The position numbers were made by a program, and so were the translations under genes. The notes beneath the pieces are model-generated. The model ran no database searches and was not told where the DNA came from. It saw nothing but the letters and a program-made list of their open reading frames with translations. DNA of 64,000 bases from Bacteroidota bacterium (GTDB lineage Bacteria; Bacteroidota; Ignavibacteria; UBA10030; UBA8401). Positions within the stretch are counted from its first letter, which is position 1, and each line of letters starts with the position of its first letter. The stretch covers positions 1 to 64,000 of the forward strand of contig JAQCAB010000002.1 in the NCBI GenBank assembly GCA_027622375.1. The letters are read 5' to 3'. Positions 28,415-37,350 of this stretch are shown one piece after another.

Positions 28415-29602
28415 TTAAAAAGTTGCGAGCCAGCTTGCAGTATCGTAAAACCAATAAATTGCAGAGCCGGTGTGGTCGCGCGCGCCAACAGTTGGTACGA
28501 CAAAAGAAACATTTGCCCCTTTTGATTTAAAACTTTCAAATGCTTTAACAGAATTTAAATAAGGCACAGTTATATCTTTTTCACCATGGAAAAGACGCAA
28601 AGGAGCAACGGGCTTCCAATCAATTAAATCATTTTCAGTAAAATAACTTTTGATATCTGTATAGCCATCTCCTAAATAAGAGGTAATAAAATTTTTTGTT
28701 AAAAGCGAATCAGTTTTATAAGTTAAAGCCCTGTTAATATCTGGACCAGAGAGCTCTCCATTAAAAAGTGAATCAAGACGGCTTGCGAATGGTTCGTTAA
28801 AAATTTGTGGGTATGGGTAACTTAAATTATAAAATTTTTTGTAAGACATAAATACATACGCAATATAAGCCGGGTAACTTAAAGTTGTTGAACCTATTAA
28901 ATACTTGGAAGTCTCAGTCATACTATATGGTCCAGCACCTGCGGATACTGCTGTTATTTTAAATTCATTTGAATAATTTTTTTCAATTTCTTTTTGAAGT
29001 GATAAAGTAGAATACGCTCCTTCGGAGTAACCCATTAAAAAATTTTTTCCATTTAATTTAATTTTATTATCAGAGCTAAATTTTTTAGCAGCGCGGTAAA
29101 AATCTACCCCAGAACTTGCATAATATTTTTGAATTATATAAGGATGAAGCATCTCTTTTGAAGCACCAAATCCGAGATAATCTGGGAAGAAAATAACATA
29201 ACCAGTTCCGGCAAAAAGTAGAGCTTCATTAATTGAGCTACCGAGTTCGCTTGCAGCTCCATCGGTTTTTTTAAACACACTTCCATGGCTATAAAATACA
29301 GTTGCGAGAGAATCGTCTTTTTGAGGAATTAATACAGCACCAGATGCTTGAATTTCTTTCCCCGAACCATCAATAGTTTTAAAAATAATTTTATAAATTT
29401 TAATATTAAAAGAAATTAAAAACGGAAAACCTATCGCCTTAATTTCTTCTGGTGTATACTCTTTTAAAAGCGAAGTTGAAACAACCTCTCCTCTAAATGA
29501 TTCATCGGGTGTGGTTACGGGTTCTATTACCTCACAAGAGTTAAATAAAAATAAAAATGTGAAGGCAATTATAAGTTTATACAAAATTGTTTTACTATTC
29601 AT
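28415..29602 (-). CDS. Alpha/beta-hydrolase lipoprotein (secretory lipase-like)
   Basis: A 395-residue protein. MNSKTILYKLIIAFTFLFLF is followed by N-S-C, a lipobox giving an outer-membrane or periplasmic lipoprotein. The hydrolase core has FYSHGSV (oxyanion side), PDYLGFGAS, the nucleophile in MGYSEGAYS (G-x-S-x-G), and a likely acid and histidine in LFHGEKDITVPY and GARDHTG. The pattern resembles secretory lipases and acyl esterases that act on tributyrin-type or peptide esters. It stands alone on the minus strand between two T9SS genes. The substrate is unknown. Confidence 0.85.
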   Translation of the reverse strand: MNSKTILYKLIIAFTFLFLFNSCEVIEPVTTPDESFRGEVVSTSLLKEYTPEEIKAIGFPFLISFNIKIYKIIFKTIDGSGKEIQASGAVLIPQKDDSLATVFYSHGSVFKKTDGAASELGSSINEALLFAGTGYVIFFPDYLGFGASKEMLHPYIIQKYYASSGVDFYRAAKKFSSDNKIKLNGKNFLMGYSEGAYSTLSLQKEIEKNYSNEFKITAVSAGAGPYSMTETSKYLIGSTTLSYPAYIAYVFMSYKKFYNLSYPYPQIFNEPFASRLDSLFNGELSGPDINRALTYKTDSLLTKNFITSYLGDGYTDIKSYFTENDLIDWKPVAPLRLFHGEKDITVPYLNSVKAFESFKSKGANVSFVVPTVGARDHTGSAIYWFYDTASWLATF

Positions 29603-29651
29603 AGTCTTTAGTTTAATAAATTAAATTTAAGCATTTTTATAGTAATTTAAT

Positions 29652-30788
29652 ATGAAAATATTTTTAATAATTATTCTTTTCTCAACAATCTCTTACTCGC
29701 AAAGTTTTGATATACCACAAAGAAATCAAAATGCAATCCACGGGAATTTGTGGGCAAATAGTGCAATGAATTTATCTAGAGTTGATAGAGAAAATAATAT
29801 TTTAAATCAGGTTTTAGTTTTAGGAAACGTACCGGAATTTCTGAAATCAACTGTAAGAATAAAGTTAGAAAAACAGATCGACAACAAACAATATTCTGTA
29901 GAATATTTTACAATGTCCGATTATTTCGCAATCGGCAATGACACAGATTATTTTTTAATACCAATGACTCCGATTTTAGCTCAAAAAATTGGGGATGCAA
30001 TTAAAGCCAACCTGCCAACCAGATTAATGGTAAACGAAATTTATCAATCGGCAAAATTAAAATTACCGCCTCAACCAATTCCACCGAGCGCCGCAATGAT
30101 TACAATGCCAGTTTTTAAACAACACAACGATTCGGTTTTAAAAATCAGAAATTTAAATTTACAATCTCACCCCATTGGCGTTTTGATTGGTGGAACAAAA
30201 AAAGATATTGTTATCTCAAATAATATTTATCAAAATTTAAAATCAAACGTACCAAAACCGGTTGTAATTTACGGATGGCATCAATTAAACGGAGTCCCGA
30301 TTCAACCACTTTACAATGGCCACGAAGAAACTTACGCCGACTACAGCCACGGAGTGAGATTTATTTCGGACACGGTATTAATCAACGGAGAAAAATTATT
30401 ATTTAAAAATATTTTACGCGATTCGATTTTGCAAAAACTTTTTAGTGACGAAGGAAAAATTGATAAGCCCTTTTACAGCGTCACCACAAATTCCTTTTTA
30501 GAGGGAAAGAATATTTATGAAAAAAATTTTGAACTCTTGCAAAATTACCCAAATCCATTTAACAGTACAACAACAATATTATTTAAAAATAAAAAAGAGG
30601 AAATATTAAATTTAACTTTACACGATTATCTCGGGAAGGAAATAGAAAAAATATTTACTGATAAATATTTCACAAAAGGAATGCACCAAGTTGAAATAAA
30701 TTTAAAAAGTTATTCAACAGGTCCGTATGTTTATAGTTTACGGAGTCAGAAAACATCTTTAAATAAAATTTTGTTTTTAATAAAGTAA
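29652..30788 (+). CDS. Secreted protein of unknown family with T9SS sorting domain
   Basis: A 378-residue secreted protein. The signal peptide MKIFLIIILFSTISYSQ is followed by about 270 residues I cannot place in a family. Noticeable segments are YFTMSDYFAIGNDTDYFLIP, VVIYGWHQLNGVPIQPL and EETYADYSHGVRFI. The clustered His, Asp and Tyr residues (GWH, Y-A-D-Y-S-H-G) look like an active or binding site. The carboxy end is a T9SS sorting domain (NYPNPFNSTTTILF, ending KILFLIK). Base composition matches the native genes. It may be an enzyme, but I assign no function. Confidence 0.8.
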   Translation: MKIFLIIILFSTISYSQSFDIPQRNQNAIHGNLWANSAMNLSRVDRENNILNQVLVLGNVPEFLKSTVRIKLEKQIDNKQYSVEYFTMSDYFAIGNDTDYFLIPMTPILAQKIGDAIKANLPTRLMVNEIYQSAKLKLPPQPIPPSAAMITMPVFKQHNDSVLKIRNLNLQSHPIGVLIGGTKKDIVISNNIYQNLKSNVPKPVVIYGWHQLNGVPIQPLYNGHEETYADYSHGVRFISDTVLINGEKLLFKNILRDSILQKLFSDEGKIDKPFYSVTTNSFLEGKNIYEKNFELLQNYPNPFNSTTTILFKNKKEEILNLTLHDYLGKEIEKIFTDKYFTKGMHQVEINLKSYSTGPYVYSLRSQKTSLNKILFLIK

Positions 30789-30813
30789 TTCAGGGCCAAC
30801 TAAGCATGTTGAA

Positions 30814-30867
30814 CCTTTAAAATAAAGATCTTTTTAAGGGTTTCATTAAACCAACAGCAATGAAACC
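30814..30867 (+). promoter_or_regulatory. Two adjacent hairpins in the CotH-gene leader
   Basis: An imperfect hairpin (CCTTTAAAA near 30814 with TTTTTAAGG ending at 30840, one mismatch) is followed by a perfect 9-bp hairpin, GGTTTCATT (30839-30847) with AATGAAACC (30859-30867). The two share the bases GG, so they compete. Neither is followed by a T run, so they are not ordinary terminators. They may act as a leader structure or a repeated extragenic element. Confidence 0.35.
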
Positions 30868-30901
30868 AATCCAACATTTAAAATGTTTATTAACTTTCAA
30901 A

Positions 30902-30919
30902 TTGTTAATTTATTAACAA
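30902..30919 (+). promoter_or_regulatory. 18-bp perfect dyad upstream of the CotH gene
   Basis: TTGTTAAT (30902-30909) and ATTAACAA (30912-30919) form a perfect inverted repeat separated by two bases, ending 15 bases before the ATG at 30935. The TTGT-N10-ACAA outline resembles operators of the CRP/FNR superfamily, but it could equally be an RNA hairpin blocking ribosome entry. Confidence 0.35.
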
Positions 30920-30934
30920 CTTGAAGTAAATATT

Positions 30935-33220
30935 ATGTCAGCAAAAACTATAATTTATGTAGCCGCTTTAATATTATTTTTTTGGGAAACAAGTTTCTCC
31001 CAAAATCTTTACAATGATACAACAATTCTGGAATTCAGAATTGAATTTACTCAAGCAGATTGGCGGACAATACTAAAAAACAATGTTCCAACAGAAACTG
31101 ATATTCCTGCGACAATTTTTGTGAATGGCATAAGGTTTGATAGTGTGGGGGTTAGATACAAAGGCAATTCGTCGTACAATGTTGCTTCTGATAAAAAACC
31201 ATTTAACATATCGATGGATGCGTTTAAACCAAACCAATTATTGTGGGGATATAAAACTTTAAATTTTAATAATTGTTTTAAAGATCCAACTTTTGTGCGA
31301 GAAAAAATTGCTTATGAAATCGCATCAAAATATTTACCATCTGCAAAAACTGCATTTATTAATTTATATGTGAACAATGAAAACTTTGGAGTTTATCTCC
31401 ACGTGCAGCAATTAAATAAAATATTTTTACGAGAATGGTTTTCATCGGCAAACGGAAATCATTTTAAAGGAGACCCACAGGGAGATTTGCGTTGGTATGG
31501 TAACGACACAAATTTATACAAACAACGATATGAATTAAAAACGAACGAAGAGGAAAATAACTGGCGAGATTTAATTTTATTTATTGACAAATTAAATAAT
31601 TTACCAACAACTCAGTTTGCTGACTCAATTATAAAATATTTAAATGTAGATAGAGCACTTTGGTATATTGCATTTTGTAATTTATATGTTAATCTCGATA
31701 GCCATATTGGTAGTGGGCATAATTTTTATTTTTATCACAATCCTTCAGATGATCGCTTCCAAATAATTCCATGGGATTTAAATGAGATACTCGGAACTTT
31801 TTCGCAAGCATTATCAATTCAACAAAGAGAACAACTTTCAGTTTTTTATAAATCTACAGATTTAACAAGACCACTAGTTTCAAAATTATTATCAGTCCCG
31901 GATTTTAAAGAAAGATATATAGCTCATTACAGAACAATGTTTGAGGAAACTTTTAATCAAAATTATTGGCTCCCAAAAATAAATCTTTATCAAAAATTAA
32001 TATTGCCACACGTGCAAGCCGATACAAAAAAACTTTATTCAATTGATCTCTTTACGCAAAATGTAAATTCAAATGTTCAAACAGGTGGCGCAGGTATGCC
32101 AGGTGGAACTATTCCCGGAATTTTTACATTAATAAATAATAGAACCACATTTTTAAAACAAGACTCTTTTTTTACCCGCTCATTACCAATAATTGATCCG
32201 AATGTTTTAAAATCAACAAACAAAGCAAACACCGAAATTGTTTTTACTTCAAAAATATTAAATTGTAATACAGCAAATTTTTGGTACTCGGTAAACGATA
32301 AAAGTTTTAATTCGGTTAAAATGAATTTGACAAGTGATAATATTTATAGCGCAACAATCTCACCACAAACAGCAGGAACAATTTTAAAATATTACATTGA
32401 AGCTATAACGCAAAGTGGCGCAAAAGTTTTTATGCCGCAACAAGCAGAGCATTCAACTTTTTTACTTTCAATAAGCTCAACCACTACAGCATCACCGGTT
32501 GTTATAAATGAATTTCTTGCAAGTAATATTACATCAAACAAAGATCCGCAAGGTGAATTTGATGATTGGATTGAATTATTTAACACAACGTCATCTACAA
32601 TTAATATTGGTGGAAAATTTTTAACCGACGATAAAACAAAACCGACAAAATGGAAAATCCCAGCCGGGACGACAATTAATGCAAATGGTTATTTAATTAT
32701 TTGGGCTGATGAAGATACAGATACGGTTGGATTGCATGCAAACTTTAAATTATCAAAAAGTGGAGAGGTAGTACATTTTTACGATTCAACTTCAAGTGGA
32801 ATAACACTTTTAGATTCAATTTCATTTGGCACACAACAAGATGATATTTCACTTGGGAGAATTCCAAACGGAAGTGGAAATTTTGTTTTTACAAAACCAA
32901 CACCACTTGCAATAAATACCCCTGTGGTTTATGTTGAGAACAATAATAATCAGCCAAAAAGTTTTAATCTTTCGCAAAATTACCCAAATCCATTTAATTC
33001 AACTACAAAAATAAATTTTTCAATTCCTAAAAAGAGTTTTATTCAACTTAAAGTTTATAATTTATTGGGAGTTGAAATTGCAACTGTTGTTGATGAGTTA
33101 AAGGAAGCTGGTTTTTATTCAGTAAGTTTTAATGGTGTGGATTTGCCAACAGGAATTTACCTCTATAAACTTTCAACAAGTTATTACACCGAAGTTAAAA
33201 AGTTTGTATTAATTAAATAA
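30935..33220 (+). CDS. CotH kinase-like and lamin-tail protein with T9SS sorting domain
   Basis: A 761-residue secreted protein. A signal peptide (MSAKTIIYVAALILFFWETSFSQ) precedes a CotH kinase-like domain (about 35-400) showing VRYKGNSSYN, KKPFNISMD, VREKIAYEIASKY, NFGVYLHVQQ and the acidic IPWDLNEI. CotH-type proteins are atypical kinases of spore-coat or secreted substrates. At about 525-640 there is a lamin-tail domain (VINEFLASN, then DWIELFNTTS and GYLIIWADE), followed by a T9SS sorting domain (NYPNPFNSTTKINF, ending KKFVLIK). The leader contains hairpins and a dyad. Kinase activity is inferred from the family only. Confidence 0.9.
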   Translation: MSAKTIIYVAALILFFWETSFSQNLYNDTTILEFRIEFTQADWRTILKNNVPTETDIPATIFVNGIRFDSVGVRYKGNSSYNVASDKKPFNISMDAFKPNQLLWGYKTLNFNNCFKDPTFVREKIAYEIASKYLPSAKTAFINLYVNNENFGVYLHVQQLNKIFLREWFSSANGNHFKGDPQGDLRWYGNDTNLYKQRYELKTNEEENNWRDLILFIDKLNNLPTTQFADSIIKYLNVDRALWYIAFCNLYVNLDSHIGSGHNFYFYHNPSDDRFQIIPWDLNEILGTFSQALSIQQREQLSVFYKSTDLTRPLVSKLLSVPDFKERYIAHYRTMFEETFNQNYWLPKINLYQKLILPHVQADTKKLYSIDLFTQNVNSNVQTGGAGMPGGTIPGIFTLINNRTTFLKQDSFFTRSLPIIDPNVLKSTNKANTEIVFTSKILNCNTANFWYSVNDKSFNSVKMNLTSDNIYSATISPQTAGTILKYYIEAITQSGAKVFMPQQAEHSTFLLSISSTTTASPVVINEFLASNITSNKDPQGEFDDWIELFNTTSSTINIGGKFLTDDKTKPTKWKIPAGTTINANGYLIIWADEDTDTVGLHANFKLSKSGEVVHFYDSTSSGITLLDSISFGTQQDDISLGRIPNGSGNFVFTKPTPLAINTPVVYVENNNNQPKSFNLSQNYPNPFNSTTKINFSIPKKSFIQLKVYNLLGVEIATVVDELKEAGFYSVSFNGVDLPTGIYLYKLSTSYYTEVKKFVLIK

Positions 33221-33222
33221 AG

Positions 33223-34356
33223 CTAAACTAAATTTATTTTTTTTACCTCAAAGTTAATTTTCTTTTTTGATAACTGATCAAAAATAAAATTAAAACATTT
33301 TTCATTTGCACCAATATATTCTAGTGGAGAAATACCAGTTTTATTGTACAGTTTTTTTGCAATTAACCTTGCAACAGTTGAGCAAAAATAACCAGTAGTG
33401 CGCGCCATTGAAGTGATGTTTTTATTTTTATCAAATCTATCAAACAAATCATATTGATAGCGGACGAGTTTGCTCGTTTCAATCCCGTCAACAATAACAC
33501 GCATAATTGTTAAATCTTCTTCCCTACTTTTCAATTTCCATTTTGGCAAAAGAAGTTTTACAGTTAAATCGAGCGGACGAATTAATTTGCCGTTTATTAA
33601 AACTTCTTTTTTACTAAATAAACCAGCATCACTTAAGATCTTCATTTTTTGCGCATGTCCGGGATAGCGCAAAGTTTTTTCCTTTATATTTTTTGCTTTG
33701 ATTGTTTTTAGTAAAGTTCTCAGCCCATCTGTATTAAAAGATTCGATCAATCCAATATTTTGAAAATCGTGCAACTCAATATCCGACAAAGCATCTTTAA
33801 TAATTAATTTTCCATTTTTAATTATTCTTGATGGACGAGTGTATTCTTCAATTACATCAACAACCGAAAAAACAATTTTGTATTCAAACGGAGGCTCGCG
33901 TAATAGCGGCAATCCACCAACATAACACTCCACATTTTTGAGACGTTCCATTTTAGAATAATGATATCCGATAATTAAATTATTTCCACCGGGAGCAATT
34001 CCACTATCAACAATTGCAATTACTTTATTTTTTTTTGCGAGTTTATCAAGTTTAAAAGCATCTTCGGGGAAAAAAGAAATATCAACAATATTTTTTTTAG
34101 CCTCAATAACGCTTTTAAGTAAATTAAAACCTAAATGACCGGGAACTGCGCCAATAACCAAATCAAAATTTTTTACAATTTTTTTTATTGATGATTGATT
34201 TGATAAATCAGCAAAAATAGTTTTTAATAAAAAATTATTTTTTAGAATTTTTAATTTCTGTTTTGAGTTATCGGCAATTGTAACATCAAAATCAGTTTTT
34301 AAATCGCGCGCGATAACACCGCCAACCAAACCCCCACCGAGAACAATAATTTTCAT
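33223..34356 (-). CDS. Saccharopine dehydrogenase-family protein
   Basis: A 377-residue NAD(P)-dependent oxidoreductase. The Rossmann start is G-G-G-L-V-G-G at about 7-13, followed by DVTIADNSKQKL, and the catalytic-fold region contains VPGHLGFNL, ISFFPED and DSGIAPGGNN. The family includes enzymes of lysine metabolism and carboxynorspermidine or homospermidine synthesis. The segment VDSGIAPG is shared by the saccharopine-dehydrogenase-like and carboxynorspermidine branches. It is a single minus-strand gene convergent with the CotH gene 2 bases away. The substrate cannot be settled from sequence alone. Confidence 0.85.
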   Translation of the reverse strand: MKIIVLGGGLVGGVIARDLKTDFDVTIADNSKQKLKILKNNFLLKTIFADLSNQSSIKKIVKNFDLVIGAVPGHLGFNLLKSVIEAKKNIVDISFFPEDAFKLDKLAKKNKVIAIVDSGIAPGGNNLIIGYHYSKMERLKNVECYVGGLPLLREPPFEYKIVFSVVDVIEEYTRPSRIIKNGKLIIKDALSDIELHDFQNIGLIESFNTDGLRTLLKTIKAKNIKEKTLRYPGHAQKMKILSDAGLFSKKEVLINGKLIRPLDLTVKLLLPKWKLKSREEDLTIMRVIVDGIETSKLVRYQYDLFDRFDKNKNITSMARTTGYFCSTVARLIAKKLYNKTGISPLEYIGANEKCFNFIFDQLSKKKINFEVKKINLV

Positions 34357-34453
34357 TTTTATAATTTAGAATGTTAATAATAATATTTATGCTTGCAAAA
34401 ACAAACAAAAGCCCAAGAAGTGCCGATCAACATAAAGTTACATATATTATAAT

Positions 34454-35995
34454 ATGTTAATCAAAACTGTAACAATTATTTGTTTGATATTTAATATAAT
34501 CTCATGTCAAGGTTTGCCGAACACGGTAAAAATGACGCCGATAAAAAACATTCAACTTGTTCAAAAAAATGTTTTTGTGCCGGAAAAATATAAAAACTTT
34601 GTTCCAGGAAATATGAAGTTAAATATTCCCGAAGGTTATCAAGTAAAAGTATTTTACGCTGGCAGATTAAATAAATCGCGATTTTTAACTTTTGGTCCCA
34701 ATGGCGTTTTGTACAACGCAAATAAAAATAGTGGCGAAGTTTTAGCTTTGCCAGATAAAAATAGAGATGGGGTTGCAGACACAGTTATTGTTGCAGCGTC
34801 CGGTTTTTATAAATCTCACGATGTAAAATTTTATAATGGCGCAATGTATGTTGCCGAAGAAAGAAAAATTATAAAATGTATTGATGCTAATAACGATGGC
34901 ATTTACGAAACCAAAACAACTTTTATAGATAATATTGCATCTGGCTCGCAGCAACCAGGCGGCGGACACGACACGCGAACAATTGTTTTTAATCCGCAAA
35001 CAAAAAAAATGTATTTATCAATCGGCTCGTACAATAATGTTGCTCGTGAAGAGTTTCGCGCAATCATCGAAGAATATAATGATGGTGGCACTGGACGCAG
35101 AACTTTTGCAAATGGAATTAGAAATGCAGTTGGAATGGTTTTACGAAATGGAAAACTTTTTGCAAATAATAACGGAAGTGATTGGCAGGGAGATGACGTT
35201 CCGCCCGAGTGGATTGATATTATAAGAGATGGTGGATTTTACGGTCATCCATTTGCATACGCCGATGGTGTTTATTATAATTTTTCGGTTCCGCAATACA
35301 CTTTACTTTTACCAATATCAAAAGCGGAAAGTTTAAAAATAAATTCGATGAAACAACCAGCGGCTTTAATACAAGCTCACTCGGCGCCGATGCAAATTAT
35401 AAATTCAAATAAAAATGTTGGCGCAAAATTTAAAAATGGAATTTTTACAACATTGCGTGGTTCCTGGAATAGAGCTTTTGCAACAGGGTTTAAAGTTGTC
35501 TATTTAGATTTTGATGATGAAAATGATACAACTGCAAATTACGTGTCCGATTTTGTAACTGGGTTTTTAACTGATTCGGTTGCAAAAAAAAGTTGGGGAC
35601 GCCCGGTTGGTTTAGAATTAGATGAAAGCGGAACTTTTTATTTAACCTCGGATGATTTAACAGAAGCAATATTTTCAATTTCACCTGAAAATGTTAATAA
35701 AAACTATGGAGAAAATTTTAAGCCGGAAGGTGATTATAAGCTTGATCAAAATTATCCAAATCCATTTAATTCAACTACCATCATAAGCTTCGAGGTGCCT
35801 CAAAAAACAGTTGTAAATTTAGAACTTTTTGATGCTGTTGGTAGAAGTGTTAAAAGTTTAATAGATAATGAAGTTAAAGAAGTTGGTAGTTATAATTTAA
35901 AATTGAATTTGAATAATATGCCGGGTGGAATATATTTTTATAGATTTCAAACAGAAAACTATTCACTTGCCAAACAGATGCTCTTAATAAAATAA
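34454..35995 (+). CDS. Secreted PQQ-type sugar (glucose/sorbosone) dehydrogenase-like protein with T9SS sorting domain
   Basis: A 513-residue protein. The first 20 residues end in IISCQG, which looks like a lipobox, unusual next to a T9SS domain. A beta-propeller follows with LTFGPNGVLYNANK, SHDVKFYNG, GGHDTRTIVFNPQ, MYLSIGSYNN and FANGIRNAVGM, the layout of soluble PQQ-dependent aldose or sorbosone dehydrogenases. The end is a T9SS sorting domain (NYPNPFNSTTIISF, ending KQMLLIK). PQQ binding is inferred from fold. No pqq synthesis genes are in this window. It lies 50 bases before menF. Confidence 0.85.
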   Translation: MLIKTVTIICLIFNIISCQGLPNTVKMTPIKNIQLVQKNVFVPEKYKNFVPGNMKLNIPEGYQVKVFYAGRLNKSRFLTFGPNGVLYNANKNSGEVLALPDKNRDGVADTVIVAASGFYKSHDVKFYNGAMYVAEERKIIKCIDANNDGIYETKTTFIDNIASGSQQPGGGHDTRTIVFNPQTKKMYLSIGSYNNVAREEFRAIIEEYNDGGTGRRTFANGIRNAVGMVLRNGKLFANNNGSDWQGDDVPPEWIDIIRDGGFYGHPFAYADGVYYNFSVPQYTLLLPISKAESLKINSMKQPAALIQAHSAPMQIINSNKNVGAKFKNGIFTTLRGSWNRAFATGFKVVYLDFDDENDTTANYVSDFVTGFLTDSVAKKSWGRPVGLELDESGTFYLTSDDLTEAIFSISPENVNKNYGENFKPEGDYKLDQNYPNPFNSTTIISFEVPQKTVVNLELFDAVGRSVKSLIDNEVKEVGSYNLKLNLNNMPGGIYFYRFQTENYSLAKQMLLIK

Positions 35996-36045
35996 AAAGA
36001 GTGTTTTAAAAAATATTTTTGCATTAAATTTATTAGAGATAATTT

Positions 36046-37350
36046 TTGTCAAACATAAATAAAAATAAAGTTTTTGAATTTTTAGATAAAAACAAAAATC
36101 GCAAACAGCTTCAATATATAGAGGAGATAAGTAAAAACAATTTTAAGTTATTAACTCAAAATATTTATAAGACCGAAAATTATATTTATTGGAGCAACCC
36201 AACAGATGGTTATAAATTTTTAGCTGTTGAGGGAAGAAATGTAAAAAGAATAAATTATAATTTGAATGTGATTAAGAATGTAAAATTAAAAGATATCGTG
36301 GTTCCAAATTATGTTGGAGTAAAAAAATTCCCATCAAAATTAAAAAGTAACGAATGGTCTGACTTTAAAAGTGAAAAGTGGTTTATTCCGAAATCTATTG
36401 CAATTCAAAATTTGGATAAATATTATTTTGTAATAAATCTCTCAAGCTCAAAAAAAGGATGTGATGTTTTAATTAATAATTCAGAAAAACTGTTTTTGAA
36501 AGTTGATAATATTCCCGACCACACAAAGACAAAAATTAAAATAACCCCAAAAAATAATTATGCCGACTGGAAAAAGAAAATAGAGATTATTTTAAATAAA
36601 ATAGAAAATAATATAATTCAAAAACTCGTTTTGTCTCGAAGAGTAGATGCAACGATGAGTGGAAAAATAAAAATTGTAGACATTTTAAATAAATTAGAAT
36701 CAGAAAATAAAACAAGTTGTATTTATACTGTTAAGCAAAACGACTCAATTTATTTTGGCGCAACTCCTGAAAAATTATTATCAGTAAAAAATAATTATTT
36801 ATACACCGAAGCGGTGGCGGGAACAATTAAAAGAGGAAAAAACAAAAAAGAGGACGAGGTATTTGAAAACTCATTACTGAAAAGCAAAAAAAATTTAAAA
36901 GAACATAGCGATGTAGTTAAATATATTTTAGAAAAGTTAAAAGCTAGCGGTATTAAGACAAACCACGAAAGTAAACCAATAATAAAAAAAATTAAATACC
37001 TTCAGCATTTATGGACACCGATAAGTGGAAAGTTGAATGGTAAAAAAGAAATATTAAATATTGTTAAAACATTAATTCCAACACCGGCGGTTTGTGGAAC
37101 TCCACAAAATAAAACCATAAAAACAATTGAAAAGCTTGAACAATTTGAAAGGGGGCTGTTCTGTGGATTTATTGGCTACATAAATAAAAAAAATTCTGAA
37201 TTTATAGTTCCGATACGATCAGCACTTTTAAATAAAAATAAATTGTACGCTTATGCCGGTTGCGGTGTTGTTAAGGGATCAGAAGCAAAAGAAGAATTTG
37301 AAGAAACTAAATTAAAATTAGAAACAATTTTATCTTTGTTTAAGAAATGA
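36046..37350 (+). CDS. menF: Isochorismate synthase
   Basis: Converts chorismate to isochorismate, the entry to menaquinone synthesis. The 434-residue protein ends in a chorismate-binding domain with LVLSRRVDA, FGATPEKLL, EAVAGTIKRG, HLWTPISGK, PTPAVCGTPQ, ERGLFCGFIGY and the final YAGCGVVKGSEAKEEFEET. The starting codon is TTG at 36046, preceded by GAG at 36036-36038. No ATG alternative is better placed. It is the first gene of the men run and overlaps menD by 4 bases. The length and a lysine-rich amino half are typical of Bacteroidetes/Chlorobi relatives. Confidence 0.92.
   Translation: MSNINKNKVFEFLDKNKNRKQLQYIEEISKNNFKLLTQNIYKTENYIYWSNPTDGYKFLAVEGRNVKRINYNLNVIKNVKLKDIVVPNYVGVKKFPSKLKSNEWSDFKSEKWFIPKSIAIQNLDKYYFVINLSSSKKGCDVLINNSEKLFLKVDNIPDHTKTKIKITPKNNYADWKKKIEIILNKIENNIIQKLVLSRRVDATMSGKIKIVDILNKLESENKTSCIYTVKQNDSIYFGATPEKLLSVKNNYLYTEAVAGTIKRGKNKKEDEVFENSLLKSKKNLKEHSDVVKYILEKLKASGIKTNHESKPIIKKIKYLQHLWTPISGKLNGKKEILNIVKTLIPTPAVCGTPQNKTIKTIEKLEQFERGLFCGFIGYINKKNSEFIVPIRSALLNKNKLYAYAGCGVVKGSEAKEEFEETKLKLETILSLFKK

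Noticed and set aside
34440-34458. Dyad ACATAT-N6-ATATGT over the start of the sugar-dehydrogenase gene
   Set aside because: Six AT-rich base pairs that include the start codon are easily explained by chance.
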